DNA of 64,000 nucleotides from Frankiaceae bacterium. Lineage in GTDB: Bacteria > Actinomycetota > Actinomycetes > BP-191. A program made the translations under genes and the position numbers. The stretch is taken from NCBI GenBank assembly GCA_035556555.1, contig DATMES010000046.1, forward strand, positions 62,001 to 126,000, in the 5' to 3' direction. The notes below the pieces were generated by a model that had not been told where the DNA came from, ran no database searches, and saw only the letters and a program-made list of their open reading frames with translations. Positions 23,574-32,138 of this stretch are shown here, piece after piece (position 1 is the first letter of the stretch; each line of letters starts with the position of its first letter).

Positions 23574-24524
23574 GTGCGCCCAGACCGCCGTGCCGTCACC
23601 CCGATGCTCGCCGCCCTCGCGCGCGAGCTGCCGCTGGGCGAGGAGTGGACGTACGAGCCCAAGTGGGACGGGTTCCGCTGCCTGGCGTACGTCGAGGCCG
23701 GCGCGGTGGACCTGCGCAGCAGGCACGGCAAGCCGCTGGCCCGCTACTTCCCCGAGATCGTCGAGGCGCTGACCGCGCTGCCGCGCGACTGCGTGCTGGA
23801 TGGCGAGCTGCTCGCGTGCGCGGACGGCGTACCCGACTTCGCGGCGCTCATGGCGCGGCTGCACCCCGCGGAGACGCGGGTCGAACGGCTGCGCAGGGAG
23901 ACGCCGGCGTCGTACGTCGCGTTCGACCTCATGCGCGAGAGCGGCGATGACCTGGCGGAACGGCCGTTCACCGAACGCAGGCGACGCCTCGTCGCGCTCG
24001 TCGCGGGGTCAGGCGTGCGGGCGACCCCCAGCACGGCCGACCCCGCCGAGGCCGAGGAGTGGCTCGCGAAGCCGCCGGGCGGCGCGATCGACGGCGTCGT
24101 CGCGAAGGCGGCCGGCCTCACGTACCAGCCGGGCAAGCGGGTCATGGTCAAGGTGAAGCGCGAGCGCACGGTGGAGTGCGTCGTCGCGGGCATGCGCGTC
24201 AACGAGGGGCCGGTGCTGAGCTCACTGCTGCTCGGCCTCTGGCAGGGCACGGAGCTGGTGCACGTCGGCGTGGTGCAGGCGTTCGCGGCGAGCGAGCGGG
24301 CGCGGCTCGTGGAGCAGCTCGCGGCGTACGTCTCACCGCTGGCCGGGCACCCGTGGGAGCACCTCGCCGGCGTGGCACCGGACTGGGTCCCGCTCCGCCC
24401 GGTGCTGGTGGCCGAAGTGGCGTACTCGCAGGTGGACGGCCTGCGCTTCCGGCACCCGGCGCGGCTGGTGCGCTGGCGCCCGGACCGCGACGCGACGTCC
24501 TGCCGCGCGGAGCAGCTCGGCTGA
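23574..24524 (+). CDS. ligC: ATP-dependent DNA ligase, LigC type
   Basis: A 316-residue minimal ATP-dependent ligase with only adenylation and OB domains. Motif I is YEPKWDGFR with Lys30, motif III VLDGELLA, IIIa YVAFDLM, IV IDGVVAKAA and V VMVKVKRERT. LigC-type enzymes in mycobacteria take part in excision repair or back up end joining. No Ku or LigD primase gene is nearby. Tandem with ligB on the same strand with a short gap, so probably co-transcribed. Confidence 0.92.
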   Translation: MRPDRRAVTPMLAALARELPLGEEWTYEPKWDGFRCLAYVEAGAVDLRSRHGKPLARYFPEIVEALTALPRDCVLDGELLACADGVPDFAALMARLHPAETRVERLRRETPASYVAFDLMRESGDDLAERPFTERRRRLVALVAGSGVRATPSTADPAEAEEWLAKPPGGAIDGVVAKAAGLTYQPGKRVMVKVKRERTVECVVAGMRVNEGPVLSSLLLGLWQGTELVHVGVVQAFAASERARLVEQLAAYVSPLAGHPWEHLAGVAPDWVPLRPVLVAEVAYSQVDGLRFRHPARLVRWRPDRDATSCRAEQLG

Positions 24525-24613
24525 GCAGAGTTCTCCACAGCCACTCAAAGTGTCGATGCACAGATACCCGGAATATCCGTTACGGGGCTTGCGCGGCTGG
24601 CACAGTCATAGGC

Positions 24614-25984
24614 ATGGTCCGTGCCCGCCTCGCCGCGCTGCTGCTCTTCGCAGCGGCCCTCGTGCTGCCGTCGTCGCCCGCCGCGGCGGCGCTGCCGGCC
24701 GATCCGGCGAAGTGGACCGACGGCCAGCTCGCCGCGCAGCTCGTCGTCGCGTCGGTGCCGATGTCGAGCCTCTCCACGGCGCGGTCCTGGGCGTCAGCGG
24801 GCCTCGGCGGGGTCGTGCTGCTCGGCACGCCACCGTCCGACCTCCGTACGCAGCTCGCCTCGGTACGCGCGGCGGGCCCCGTCGTGCCGTTCGTCATGTC
24901 CGACGAGGAGGGCGGGCGCGTGCAGCGGCTCGCCCGCGCGATCTACGCACTCCCCTCGGCCGAGTGGATGGGCCTCAACCGCGAGCCGTGGCAGGTGCAG
25001 ACCCGCGCGCTCGACTACGCGAAGCGGATGCGCGCGCTCGGCGTCGACGTCGACCTCGCGCCGGTCGCGGACATCAAGGTGCCCGGCTACTACATCGAAC
25101 GCAGCGACCGAGCGTTCGCGAAGGCGCCCTCGACCGTCGGGAAGTTCGTGACGGCGTGGCACAAAGGGATGCGGCCCGCGCACGTTCTCACCGTCGCCAA
25201 GCACTGGCCGGGCCACGGGCAGGCGACCGACACGCACAGCGGCGGCGCCACGACTCCCCCGCTGTCCACCATGGAGGATCGCGACATGGTGCCGTTCGAG
25301 ATGGCGGTCGCGGCCGGCGTCCCGGCGGTCATGGTCGGCCACCTCAAGGTGCCCGGGCTCACTGAGCCGGGTACGCCCGCGTCGATATCGCCGAAGGCGC
25401 TGAAGTACCTGCGCGCCAAGATCGGCAGCGGACGCCTGATCCTCACCGACTCGCTGTCGATGCGCGCCATCACGTCGCTCGGCATCTCGCCGGCGGAGGC
25501 GGCCGTCCGCGCGCTGAGGTACGGCGCCGACATGGCCCTCGTCGACACAGACCCCATGGCCGTCGTGAGCCGGATCCGTACGGCGCTCGGCAACGGCTCC
25601 TACTCCCGCGCCTCCGCCGTCGCGTCGGTGAGACGCGTCCTCGCGGCCAAGCGCTGGACGACGCCGCCCAACCTCCCGCTCGGCCCGTCGCCCGCGCACG
25701 GCACGACCGGTCTCTCGGTGACGCCGACGATCTCCGCCGTCGACAGCAACCGCGTGCCCGGCATGGACACCATGTACTTCTACGTGCGTCGCGCCGGCTC
25801 GGCGACGTGGGACATCAGCAACAACAAGGCGGTCAAGGTCGCCAACGGCACCCGCGCGCGCTACACGATCGAGGCCGGCAAGCTGGCCCGCGGCAGGTCG
25901 TACGAGTGGGTCGCCAAGCCGTGCAACGCCGCGGGCTACTGCGGCGCCAAGACCGCCGTGCGCCGCTTCAAGACGGCTGCTTAG
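24614..25984 (+). CDS. Secreted GH3-family glycoside hydrolase (NagZ-like) with C-terminal beta domain
   Basis: A 456-residue exported enzyme. A signal peptide (MVRARLAALLLFAAALVLP, cleavage near AAA) precedes a GH3 N-domain with FVMSDEEGGRVQRL, LGVDVDLAPVAD, AKHWPGHG (the His of NagZ-type catalysis) and ILTDSLSM with the catalytic Asp. Residues about 365-456 form a fibronectin-III-like domain. Family members release N-acetylglucosamine or N-acetylmuramic-linked sugars, so wall turnover is likely. The ATG at 24614 starts the signal peptide; longer in-frame starts lie inside ligC. Confidence 0.88.
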   Translation: MVRARLAALLLFAAALVLPSSPAAAALPADPAKWTDGQLAAQLVVASVPMSSLSTARSWASAGLGGVVLLGTPPSDLRTQLASVRAAGPVVPFVMSDEEGGRVQRLARAIYALPSAEWMGLNREPWQVQTRALDYAKRMRALGVDVDLAPVADIKVPGYYIERSDRAFAKAPSTVGKFVTAWHKGMRPAHVLTVAKHWPGHGQATDTHSGGATTPPLSTMEDRDMVPFEMAVAAGVPAVMVGHLKVPGLTEPGTPASISPKALKYLRAKIGSGRLILTDSLSMRAITSLGISPAEAAVRALRYGADMALVDTDPMAVVSRIRTALGNGSYSRASAVASVRRVLAAKRWTTPPNLPLGPSPAHGTTGLSVTPTISAVDSNRVPGMDTMYFYVRRAGSATWDISNNKAVKVANGTRARYTIEAGKLARGRSYEWVAKPCNAAGYCGAKTAVRRFKTAA

Positions 25985-26592
25985 GCGACCCGCGGCGGGC
26001 GCGTCCGGCCGCGCTTGACCTCGAACACCTCGTCGCGCGTGATGAGCCGCGTGAGGTCGTCCCAGACCTCGCCCGCGCGCTCACCGGTCGGCGCGGACGC
26101 GAGCACGGGCCCGAACCACCCCACGCCGCCGTACGCCACCACCGGGCTGCCCGCCTCACCACCGGCCGCCTCCTGCGAGGCCTCGTGGTCGAGCCGCACG
26201 GCCGCGTCCCAGGCCGGCTCGTCCAGCGCGTCGAGCGCTGCGAGCAGCGACTGGGGCAGGCCCGCGTCGGCCAGCGCCTTCGCCACCGTCATCGGCTCGA
26301 ACGGCTCCTTCAGGTCGTGGACCCGGTGCCCGTACGCCGTGAACAGCCGCCCCACGCCGACGTTCCCGCTGTCCTCACGCGCGGCCGCGTGCACCCGCAG
26401 GACGCCCGCGCCGAACTCCATCCGCTCGAGCCGGCGTTCCTCGATGCGGCCCTCGTTGAGGATCGACAGGCTGAGCAGCCGCCACTCGACGGCGAGCGAG
26501 CGCACCGCGGCGGCCTCGACCAGCCACCGCGACGTGACCCACGTCCACGGGCAGCCGGGGTCGAACCAGTACGTCACCTCGTCGCGGGCCAT
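25981..26592 (-). CDS. DsbA-fold mycothiol-dependent nitroreductase-like protein (Rv2466c family)
   Basis: A 203-residue thioredoxin-fold protein with a helical insertion, closely following the mycobacterial Rv2466c pattern: FDPGCPWTWVTSRWLVE near the N-terminus, LSLSILNEGR, VAKALADAGLP, and GVGWFGPVL before the C-terminal VFEVKRGRTRPP. Rv2466c uses a CPWC pair and mycothiol; here the motif is CPWT, so the second, resolving cysteine is missing. Either a monothiol mechanism or loss of reductase activity would follow. It overlaps the convergent GH3 stop by four bases. Confidence 0.88.
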   Translation of the reverse strand: MARDEVTYWFDPGCPWTWVTSRWLVEAAAVRSLAVEWRLLSLSILNEGRIEERRLERMEFGAGVLRVHAAAREDSGNVGVGRLFTAYGHRVHDLKEPFEPMTVAKALADAGLPQSLLAALDALDEPAWDAAVRLDHEASQEAAGGEAGSPVVAYGGVGWFGPVLASAPTGERAGEVWDDLTRLITRDEVFEVKRGRTRPPRVA

Positions 26593-26601
26593 GCCCAAGG
26601 G

Positions 26602-27975
26602 CTACCCGGCGTTGCCGCTCCCGAACGCCAGGAGCACCTGACCGGAGAAGAACCACACGCCGTTGCCGTTCTCCACGCGGATCGACAGGTCGTGCGTGCC
26701 GGGGCCGAGGTCGCGGACGAGGTCGGTGACGTCGAACACGTACGGCGGGATCACGCCCTCGCCGGTGTGTACGCCGTGCTCGCCGAGGACGGGCTGGGCG
26801 GTGTTCCACGCGACGGTGTCGATGGCGTTCCACGTCGGGTCGTTGGGGTCGCCGCCGATGAACGCGTAGACGTACGGCGTCGGCACGAAGTCCGCGAACG
26901 TCTCCCCGCCGAGCCCCAGCGTGATCTTGCGGACGGGGTTGGGGCGGAGGTTGGAGTACCAGAACTCCTCGCAGCCGTGCGCGGTGAGGTAGCCGTAGAA
27001 CGTCGCCGACTTCAGCTTCTCGGTCGAGACGGGCACCGTGACCGGGCGCGCCTCGTCGATGTGCGCGTCGTAGTCGAGGTTGACGTCGCCGAGGTTGCCG
27101 GCGCAGCCGCCGCCCGAACGCGGGCCGAGCGGCACGTAGTTGTACGGCGCCTCGATGACCGACGCGACCGACGGCGGCGTCTTCTTCGCCTGGTGCAGCA
27201 CGACGTCGAGCGTCACGACGTGCCCGCGGCCGAGGTACGACTCCTCGTGCACGAACACCCGGTGCGTCCCGCCGGTCAGCAGCGACAGGTACGGCGTCAC
27301 GTCCCAGCGCACCGAGTAGTCCACGCGCGGCGTGATGACGCGCATCATCTCGACGCCGTCCACCTCGACCGTGAGCAGCCGGTCGAACGCGTCGCCGTCC
27401 GGGTGGTCGTGCAGCACCAGCTCGGCCTTGTTGTACGTCCCCTCGGGGAACGTCACGTCCGCCCCCGCGCCCGGCGCGCCCCACGGGATCAGCACCTCGT
27501 CGAGCACCGGCACGCGCACGGTCTTCTTGCCGTCCGGCTCCTGCTGGGAGGTCGGCAGTGACGGCAGCGTCGGCGCGGTGCCCCAGGCGTACGCCCCCAC
27601 GGCCGTGTACGGCGCCGTCGCCGCGACCGTTGGCGGGTTGAACGGGCAGACCTGCGCCTCGACCACGTCCGTCGCGGTGGCGGCGGGCAGCGTCGTGGAG
27701 ACGTATGCCTCGGGACTCGTCGCGGAGTCGGCGGCGGCGAGGAGGGCGCCGTTGCGGAAGACGTTGAGCACGATGTCGTTGGCGGGCACGGTCGCGTGCG
27801 CGACGACGGCCAGCGCGGTCTCGCCGACGGCGACCGGCACGGGCACCCGCGCCCCGCACTCGGTCGGGGTGAACGACGTCTCGAACGTCCCCGCGGCGGG
27901 CGCGGCCGTGGCGGGCACGGACAGCGCGCCGACCGCGAGCGCGGCGAGGGCGAGCAGGGCGGGGCGACGGCTCAA
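26602..27975 (-). CDS. Secreted peptide-N-glycanase A-like (PNGase A family) protein
   Basis: A 457-residue exported protein. A signal peptide (RRPALLALAALAVGALSV to about TAAPA) precedes a small beta domain, then a region with the look of the peptide-N4-(N-acetyl-glucosaminyl)asparagine amidase A family: PVLDEVLIPWGAPGAGADVTF, KAELVLHDHPDGD, FWYSNL, PYVYAFIGG and the C-terminal DVTDLVRDLGPGTHDLSIRV. That family removes N-linked glycans from proteins in plants and fungi; bacterial members are poorly studied. Start TTG 27975 follows GGAG; no ATG or GTG fits. Divergent from the PAC2 gene. Confidence 0.68.
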   Translation of the reverse strand: MSRRPALLALAALAVGALSVPATAAPAAGTFETSFTPTECGARVPVPVAVGETALAVVAHATVPANDIVLNVFRNGALLAAADSATSPEAYVSTTLPAATATDVVEAQVCPFNPPTVAATAPYTAVGAYAWGTAPTLPSLPTSQQEPDGKKTVRVPVLDEVLIPWGAPGAGADVTFPEGTYNKAELVLHDHPDGDAFDRLLTVEVDGVEMMRVITPRVDYSVRWDVTPYLSLLTGGTHRVFVHEESYLGRGHVVTLDVVLHQAKKTPPSVASVIEAPYNYVPLGPRSGGGCAGNLGDVNLDYDAHIDEARPVTVPVSTEKLKSATFYGYLTAHGCEEFWYSNLRPNPVRKITLGLGGETFADFVPTPYVYAFIGGDPNDPTWNAIDTVAWNTAQPVLGEHGVHTGEGVIPPYVFDVTDLVRDLGPGTHDLSIRVENGNGVWFFSGQVLLAFGSGNAG

Positions 27976-28089
27976 CGTAGGGCTCCTGGTTCTCTGGCGG
28001 CCCGGCGGGCAACGTCCGGGCGGGTGGCACCTTCGCCCCAGCGCCCCGATCTCCTGCGCGCACGGCCGGATCGGGGAGAGGATGGACGC

Positions 28090-28986
28090 GTGCTGGACCC
28101 CGCGGACCTGTTCACCATCGCTCCCGACCGCCCCGACCTCGGGCAGCCGGTCATGGTCGTGGCGCTCGACGGCTTCGTCGACGCCGGCGCCGCACGGCGG
28201 CTCGCCGTCGAGCACCTGCTCGCCACGGGCGAGCCGGAGACCGTGGTGACGTTCGACGTCGACCAGCTCCACGACTACCGGGCGCGGCGGCCGGCGATGC
28301 TGTTCGTCGAGGACCACTGGGAGACGTACGACGCGCCGTCGCTCACCGTCCAGGCGCTGCGCGACGCGGCCGGCACGCCGTACCTCCTGCTCCACGGGCC
28401 CGAGCCGGACGTGCAGTGGGAACGGTTCGCGCGCGCCGTACGCCTCGTCGTCGACGCCCTGGACGTCCGCCTCACCATCGGCCTCAACGCCATCCCCATG
28501 GCGGTCCCGCACACCCGTCCCGCGGGCGTCATCGCGCACGGCTCGGCGAAGGAGCTGACCGAGGGCTTCGACGCGTGGGTCGCGACCGTCCAGGTGCCGG
28601 GCGCGGCGGGGCACCTGCTGGAGTTCCGGCTCGGGCAGGACGGGCTCGCGGCGGCGGGCTTCGCGGTGCACGTACCGCACTACGTGGCGAACGCGCCGTA
28701 CCCCGGTGCCGCCGCGTCCCTCGTCGACGCGATCGCGCGGGTGTCCGGGCTCTCGCTGCCGACCGCCGCGCTCGCCGAGGCCGCGGTCGAGACGCGGCGG
28801 CTCATCGACGAGCAGGTCACCGACAACGCCGAGGTCGAGGCCGTCGTGCGGACGCTGGAGGAGCAGTACGACTCGTTCGTCGCGAGCCGTGGCGGGCTGC
28901 TGCCCGACGGCCGCCCGCTGCCGACCGGCGAGGAGCTCGGCGCCGAGCTCGAACGCTTCCTCGCCGACCAGCCCCGCCCCGACTGA
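28090..28986 (+). CDS. PAC2 family protein (proteasome-assembly-chaperone-like)
   Basis: A 298-residue PAC2-fold protein. Characteristic parts are VMVVALDGFVDAGAARRLA near the N-terminus, VTFDVDQLHDYRARRP, LLLHGPEPDVQWERF and HVPHYVANAPYPGAAASL. The C-terminal EEQYDSFVASRGG region is also conserved in actinomycete members. The family resembles eukaryotic proteasome assembly chaperones; its bacterial role is unsettled. GTG 28090 gives the N-terminus VLDPADLF. Confidence 0.9.
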   Translation: MLDPADLFTIAPDRPDLGQPVMVVALDGFVDAGAARRLAVEHLLATGEPETVVTFDVDQLHDYRARRPAMLFVEDHWETYDAPSLTVQALRDAAGTPYLLLHGPEPDVQWERFARAVRLVVDALDVRLTIGLNAIPMAVPHTRPAGVIAHGSAKELTEGFDAWVATVQVPGAAGHLLEFRLGQDGLAAAGFAVHVPHYVANAPYPGAAASLVDAIARVSGLSLPTAALAEAAVETRRLIDEQVTDNAEVEAVVRTLEEQYDSFVASRGGLLPDGRPLPTGEELGAELERFLADQPRPD

Positions 28987-29019
28987 ACCGCCCGCGCCGC
29001 GGCGTACGAACGCTCGGGC

Positions 29020-29796
29020 ATGTTCGACATCGACGCCTACCAGCGGCAGGTCGCTCCCGTCAGCCTCGACGGCATCGACTTCGACGCGTTCCGCTCCCGC
29101 CCGCTCTCCCCCGAGGGCCTGCGCTGCATCCGGTACATGCACGACGTCGAGAGCCACACGGTCTGCTACCTGCGCGACCTCCTGGTCACGCCCTCGCACA
29201 AGGACCCGCGCGTGACGACGTTCCTCACGATGTGGAACTACGAGGAGCACTGGCACGGCGCCGCCCTCGCCCGCGTCCTCGAGGCGCACGGCGAGGCCGC
29301 CGGCACCGAGCGGATCGCGCCCATGCGCAGGCGGCTCGGCCGCGGCGACCGCCTGGCGCCGATCGTCAACGCGATAGCGGGCTCGGTGCTCGGCGACGCG
29401 TTCGTCGCGGTGCATATGACGTGGGGAGCCGTGAACGAGTGGTCCACGCAGGCCGGCTACGCCCGTCTCGCCGAGCGCGAGGACCACCCCGTCCTCACCG
29501 AGCTGCTCGACCGGATCCAGCGGCAGGAGGCGCGGCACATCGCGTTCTACGCCACCGAGGCACGCCGCCGTCTCGCCGCCTCGCCACGCGCGCGACGCCT
29601 GGTGCGCTGGGCGCTGCGGACGAAGTGGGCGCCGGTCGGGTCCTCGGTCATGCCGAGGGAGGAGACGGCGTTCCTCCTCCGCCACCTCGTGGACGGCCCC
29701 GTGGTCGAACGCCTCGACGGCAACGTCCACAAGCTCCCCGGCATGGACGGCCTGCACATCGTGCGCGCCGCCGCCGAGACGTACGCGGCTGCCTGA
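29020..29796 (+). CDS. Ferritin-like diiron-type protein of unknown function
   Basis: A 258-residue mostly helical protein. Two candidate iron-ligand pairs, EEHWHG (MWNYEEHWHGAAL, about residue 74) and EARHIAF (RIQRQEARHIAFYATEA, about residue 170), have the E-x-x-H spacing of ferritin-like and acyl-ACP-desaturase-type diiron proteins. No signal peptide. The reaction cannot be named; it may be a diiron oxygenase/desaturase relative. It stands alone between the PAC2 and the Lys-rich unknown gene. Confidence 0.6.
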   Translation: MFDIDAYQRQVAPVSLDGIDFDAFRSRPLSPEGLRCIRYMHDVESHTVCYLRDLLVTPSHKDPRVTTFLTMWNYEEHWHGAALARVLEAHGEAAGTERIAPMRRRLGRGDRLAPIVNAIAGSVLGDAFVAVHMTWGAVNEWSTQAGYARLAEREDHPVLTELLDRIQRQEARHIAFYATEARRRLAASPRARRLVRWALRTKWAPVGSSVMPREETAFLLRHLVDGPVVERLDGNVHKLPGMDGLHIVRAAAETYAAA

Positions 29797-29864
29797 CCGA
29801 TTCGCGGACGAGCGGGCCTCCGGCGGTCTACGGTCGCGGCGTAAGCCTGAGGACGGGGAGAGCC

Positions 29865-31097
29865 ATGGTCGCGCTGAACGGTGGATCGACCGGCAAGGAA
29901 GAGCCGAAGAAGGACGACAAGAAGGAAGAGAAGAAGGACCCGCCCAAGCTGGAGCTCGACCCCGCCAAGGACAAGGTCGAACGCGGCGACAAGACGAGCG
30001 GCCTCGGGCGGGTCATGGTCCACAGGACGAGCGCCACGCTCGCCTCCGACGTGGCGGCCGCGGTGAAGGCCAAGGTCGCCGGGCGACCGGTACGCATCGT
30101 GGAGGACCTCGGCGCCCTCCGGGGCGCCGACCTGCTGGCACTGCTCCTGCACCGGCTCGACGGGTTGGAGACGAGCCTCGACGCCGTCGTACCCGAACGC
30201 GACGAGGCGCCCGCGCCGCCGCCGAAGAAGCCCGCGAAGAAGGCACCGGCGAAGAAGAGCGCCGGCCCCCGCCTGGCCACCGTGGCCCCGATCTCGGTCG
30301 CCGCGGGCGCGCTGCAGGTCGCCGGGATCGTCAGCAAGCTGTTCGCGCACGACTACCAGCTCAGCGGGCGCGAGGTGCCGGTCGACAACCTCGGGTTCGA
30401 CCTCCAGGTCGCGCACCACCTCGCCGCCGCGGGCGTCACGAACATCCGGGTGGACCGCCTGCTGCCGTCCACGATCGCCGCCACCGACGTCGTACGGCGC
30501 GTCGCCGCGATCGAGAGACGGGCACGTACGGACCTCGCGAAGAAGATCGCCGAAGCCGCCGCCGACGAGGCCACGGCGGCCGCCGGCGCCACGGCGGACG
30601 CGAACGAGCACGCGCAAGTGGTCGAGCTCATCAAGCGGCTGGACTCCGCCGCCGCCGCGAAGGAGCTCGACAAGCTGCGTGCGGAGCGGAAGGCGTTGCG
30701 CGACCGGTCCGACGACGAAGGCCCGGGACATGACGCCCTCGTCGCGCTCGCCGAGGAGATCGCGACATTCGTCAACGAGGTCGTGACGCCGCCGTCCGGC
30801 GGCGGGCGAGCGCCGCTGATCGAGGCGGCCAGGGCCGAGGTGCTGGCGGCGCGCGCCAACCCCGAGCTGCTGCTCTACGTCCGCGTGACCGCCGGGGGCA
30901 TGGACGAGATCGTCGACTCGCGGCCGTTCCTCGCCGACAGCTGGACGACCGTTGCCGGCGTCGCCGCCGAGTACGCGGTGGTCGACGCCGGCAACATCAC
31001 GGTCTCGGGTGCGGTCTCCACCGTGCGGCGCAGGGAGGCGAAGCTCTCGCGGTTCCGCTGGTGGTGGCAGGCGAAGCCGCCGGGGCTGGAGGACTAA
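29865..31097 (+). CDS. Unrecognised protein with Lys-rich N-terminus and AKKAP linker
   Basis: A 410-residue protein I do not recognise. Residues about 9-45 are extremely rich in Lys, Glu and Asp; residues about 45-105 form a small domain (TLASDVAAAVKAKVAGRPVR); residues about 108-128 are a PPPKKPAKKAPAKKSAGPR linker like those of histone-H1-like proteins; the remainder is Ala/Glu/Arg-rich helix, partly coiled-coil (KELDKLRAERKALRDR). It ends in a Trp-rich segment, RFRWWWQAKPPG. The mix of a basic linker and coiled coil suggests a nucleic-acid or scaffold role, but that is inference. It overlaps the convergent pirin stop by four bases. Confidence 0.7.
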   Translation: MVALNGGSTGKEEPKKDDKKEEKKDPPKLELDPAKDKVERGDKTSGLGRVMVHRTSATLASDVAAAVKAKVAGRPVRIVEDLGALRGADLLALLLHRLDGLETSLDAVVPERDEAPAPPPKKPAKKAPAKKSAGPRLATVAPISVAAGALQVAGIVSKLFAHDYQLSGREVPVDNLGFDLQVAHHLAAAGVTNIRVDRLLPSTIAATDVVRRVAAIERRARTDLAKKIAEAAADEATAAAGATADANEHAQVVELIKRLDSAAAAKELDKLRAERKALRDRSDDEGPGHDALVALAEEIATFVNEVVTPPSGGGRAPLIEAARAEVLAARANPELLLYVRVTAGGMDEIVDSRPFLADSWTTVAGVAAEYAVVDAGNITVSGAVSTVRRREAKLSRFRWWWQAKPPGLED

Positions 31098-32065
31098 CGC
31101 ACGACGTGGGGCATCAGCGCGTCGGGCGGGATGACACCGAGCCGACCGGCGCGGTAGTCGTCCACGGCCTGCTGCAGCTCCTCGCGGGTGTTCATGACGA
31201 ACGGCCCGTACGCCGCCACCGGCTCGCGGATCGGCCGGCCGCCGAGCAGCAGCACGTCGAGCGCGGGCGTGACGGAGTCCTGCGACTCGTTCGCCGCGAC
31301 GGCGAGGGAGTCGCCTGCGCCGAGCACCGCGAGCTGGCCCGCGCGGATCGGCGCGCCCGGCGTGCCGACGGTGCCCGCGCCGCGGAGGACGTAGACCAGA
31401 GCGTTGAAGTCGGCCTGCCACGGCAGCTCCAGCCGCGCACCGGGCGCGACGGTCGCGTGGACGAGCGTGATCGGCGTCCGCGTCGAGCCGGGACCGGTGA
31501 CGCCACCGAGCGACCCGGCGATGAGCCGGATCAACGCGCCGCCGTCCGGAGACGCGAGCAGCGTGACGTCCTCGCCTTCGAGGTTCTGGTACGCCGGCGC
31601 GATCATCTTGTCCTTGGCCGGCAGGTTGACCCACAGCTGGAAACCGTGGAACAGCCCGCCCGACACGACCAGCTGCTCCGGCGGCGTCTCGATGTGCAGG
31701 ATGCCGCGCGCCGCGGTCATCCACTGCGTGGCACCGTCGCGGATGACGCCGCCGCCGCCATGGCTGTCCTGGTGCTGCATGATCCCGTCGAGCATGTACG
31801 TCACCGTCTCGAAGCCGCGGTGCGGGTGCCACGACGTGCCCTTGGGCTCGCCCGGGCCGTACTCGACCGACCCCATCTCGTCCATGTGGATGAACGGGTC
31901 GAGATCACGGAGCTGCACGCCGGCGAACGCGCGGCGCACGGGGAAGCCCTCTCCCTCGTACCCCTGCGGCGCGGTCGTCACCGAGCGCACGGGGCGCGGG
32001 ACGTCGCCGAGCGTCGGGGCAGGGACGCGGGGCAGGGTGATCGGGTCGGCGGTGACGGCGGGCAC
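31094..32065 (-). CDS. Pirin family protein
   Basis: A 323-residue bicupin. The N-terminal cupin shows the metal-binding pattern: DEMGSVEYGPGEPKGTSWHP with the first histidines, HRGFETVTYMLDG, QHQDSHGG and TAARGILHIE. GGLFHGFQLWVNLP and the second cupin (VYVLRGAGTVG) follow. Bacterial pirins can act as quercetinases or redox-sensing regulators. GTG 32065 has GGAGG five bases upstream and is preferred over the longer reading that starts in the promoter region. A region with repeated GCAACTAT boxes separates it from the divergent DUF2505 gene. Confidence 0.9.
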   Translation of the reverse strand: MPAVTADPITLPRVPAPTLGDVPRPVRSVTTAPQGYEGEGFPVRRAFAGVQLRDLDPFIHMDEMGSVEYGPGEPKGTSWHPHRGFETVTYMLDGIMQHQDSHGGGGVIRDGATQWMTAARGILHIETPPEQLVVSGGLFHGFQLWVNLPAKDKMIAPAYQNLEGEDVTLLASPDGGALIRLIAGSLGGVTGPGSTRTPITLVHATVAPGARLELPWQADFNALVYVLRGAGTVGTPGAPIRAGQLAVLGAGDSLAVAANESQDSVTPALDVLLLGGRPIREPVAAYGPFVMNTREELQQAVDDYRAGRLGVIPPDALMPHVVR

Positions 32066-32082
32066 GAGAGCCTCCTCGGTTC

Positions 32083-32130
32083 GTTGCGTGTGCAACTATA
32101 ACCGTACCGCTCGCAACTATGTTCCGTATC
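32083..32130. promoter_or_regulatory. Candidate operator region between pirin and DUF2505 genes
   Basis: GTTGCGTGTGCAAC (32083-32096) is a 5-4-5 dyad, and GCAACTAT is repeated directly at 32092 and 32113 (21 bases apart, two helical turns) with CCGTA(C/T)CG following each copy. This AT-richer patch is the only place for both divergent promoters, so a regulator binding here could control both genes. Confidence 0.5.
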
Positions 32131-32138
32131 GTGGCGCC

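Noticed and set aside
27976-29757. Upstream continuation of the PNGase A-like frame
   Set aside because: It is antisense to the PAC2 and ferritin-like genes and has no family match; the signal peptide starts at 27975.
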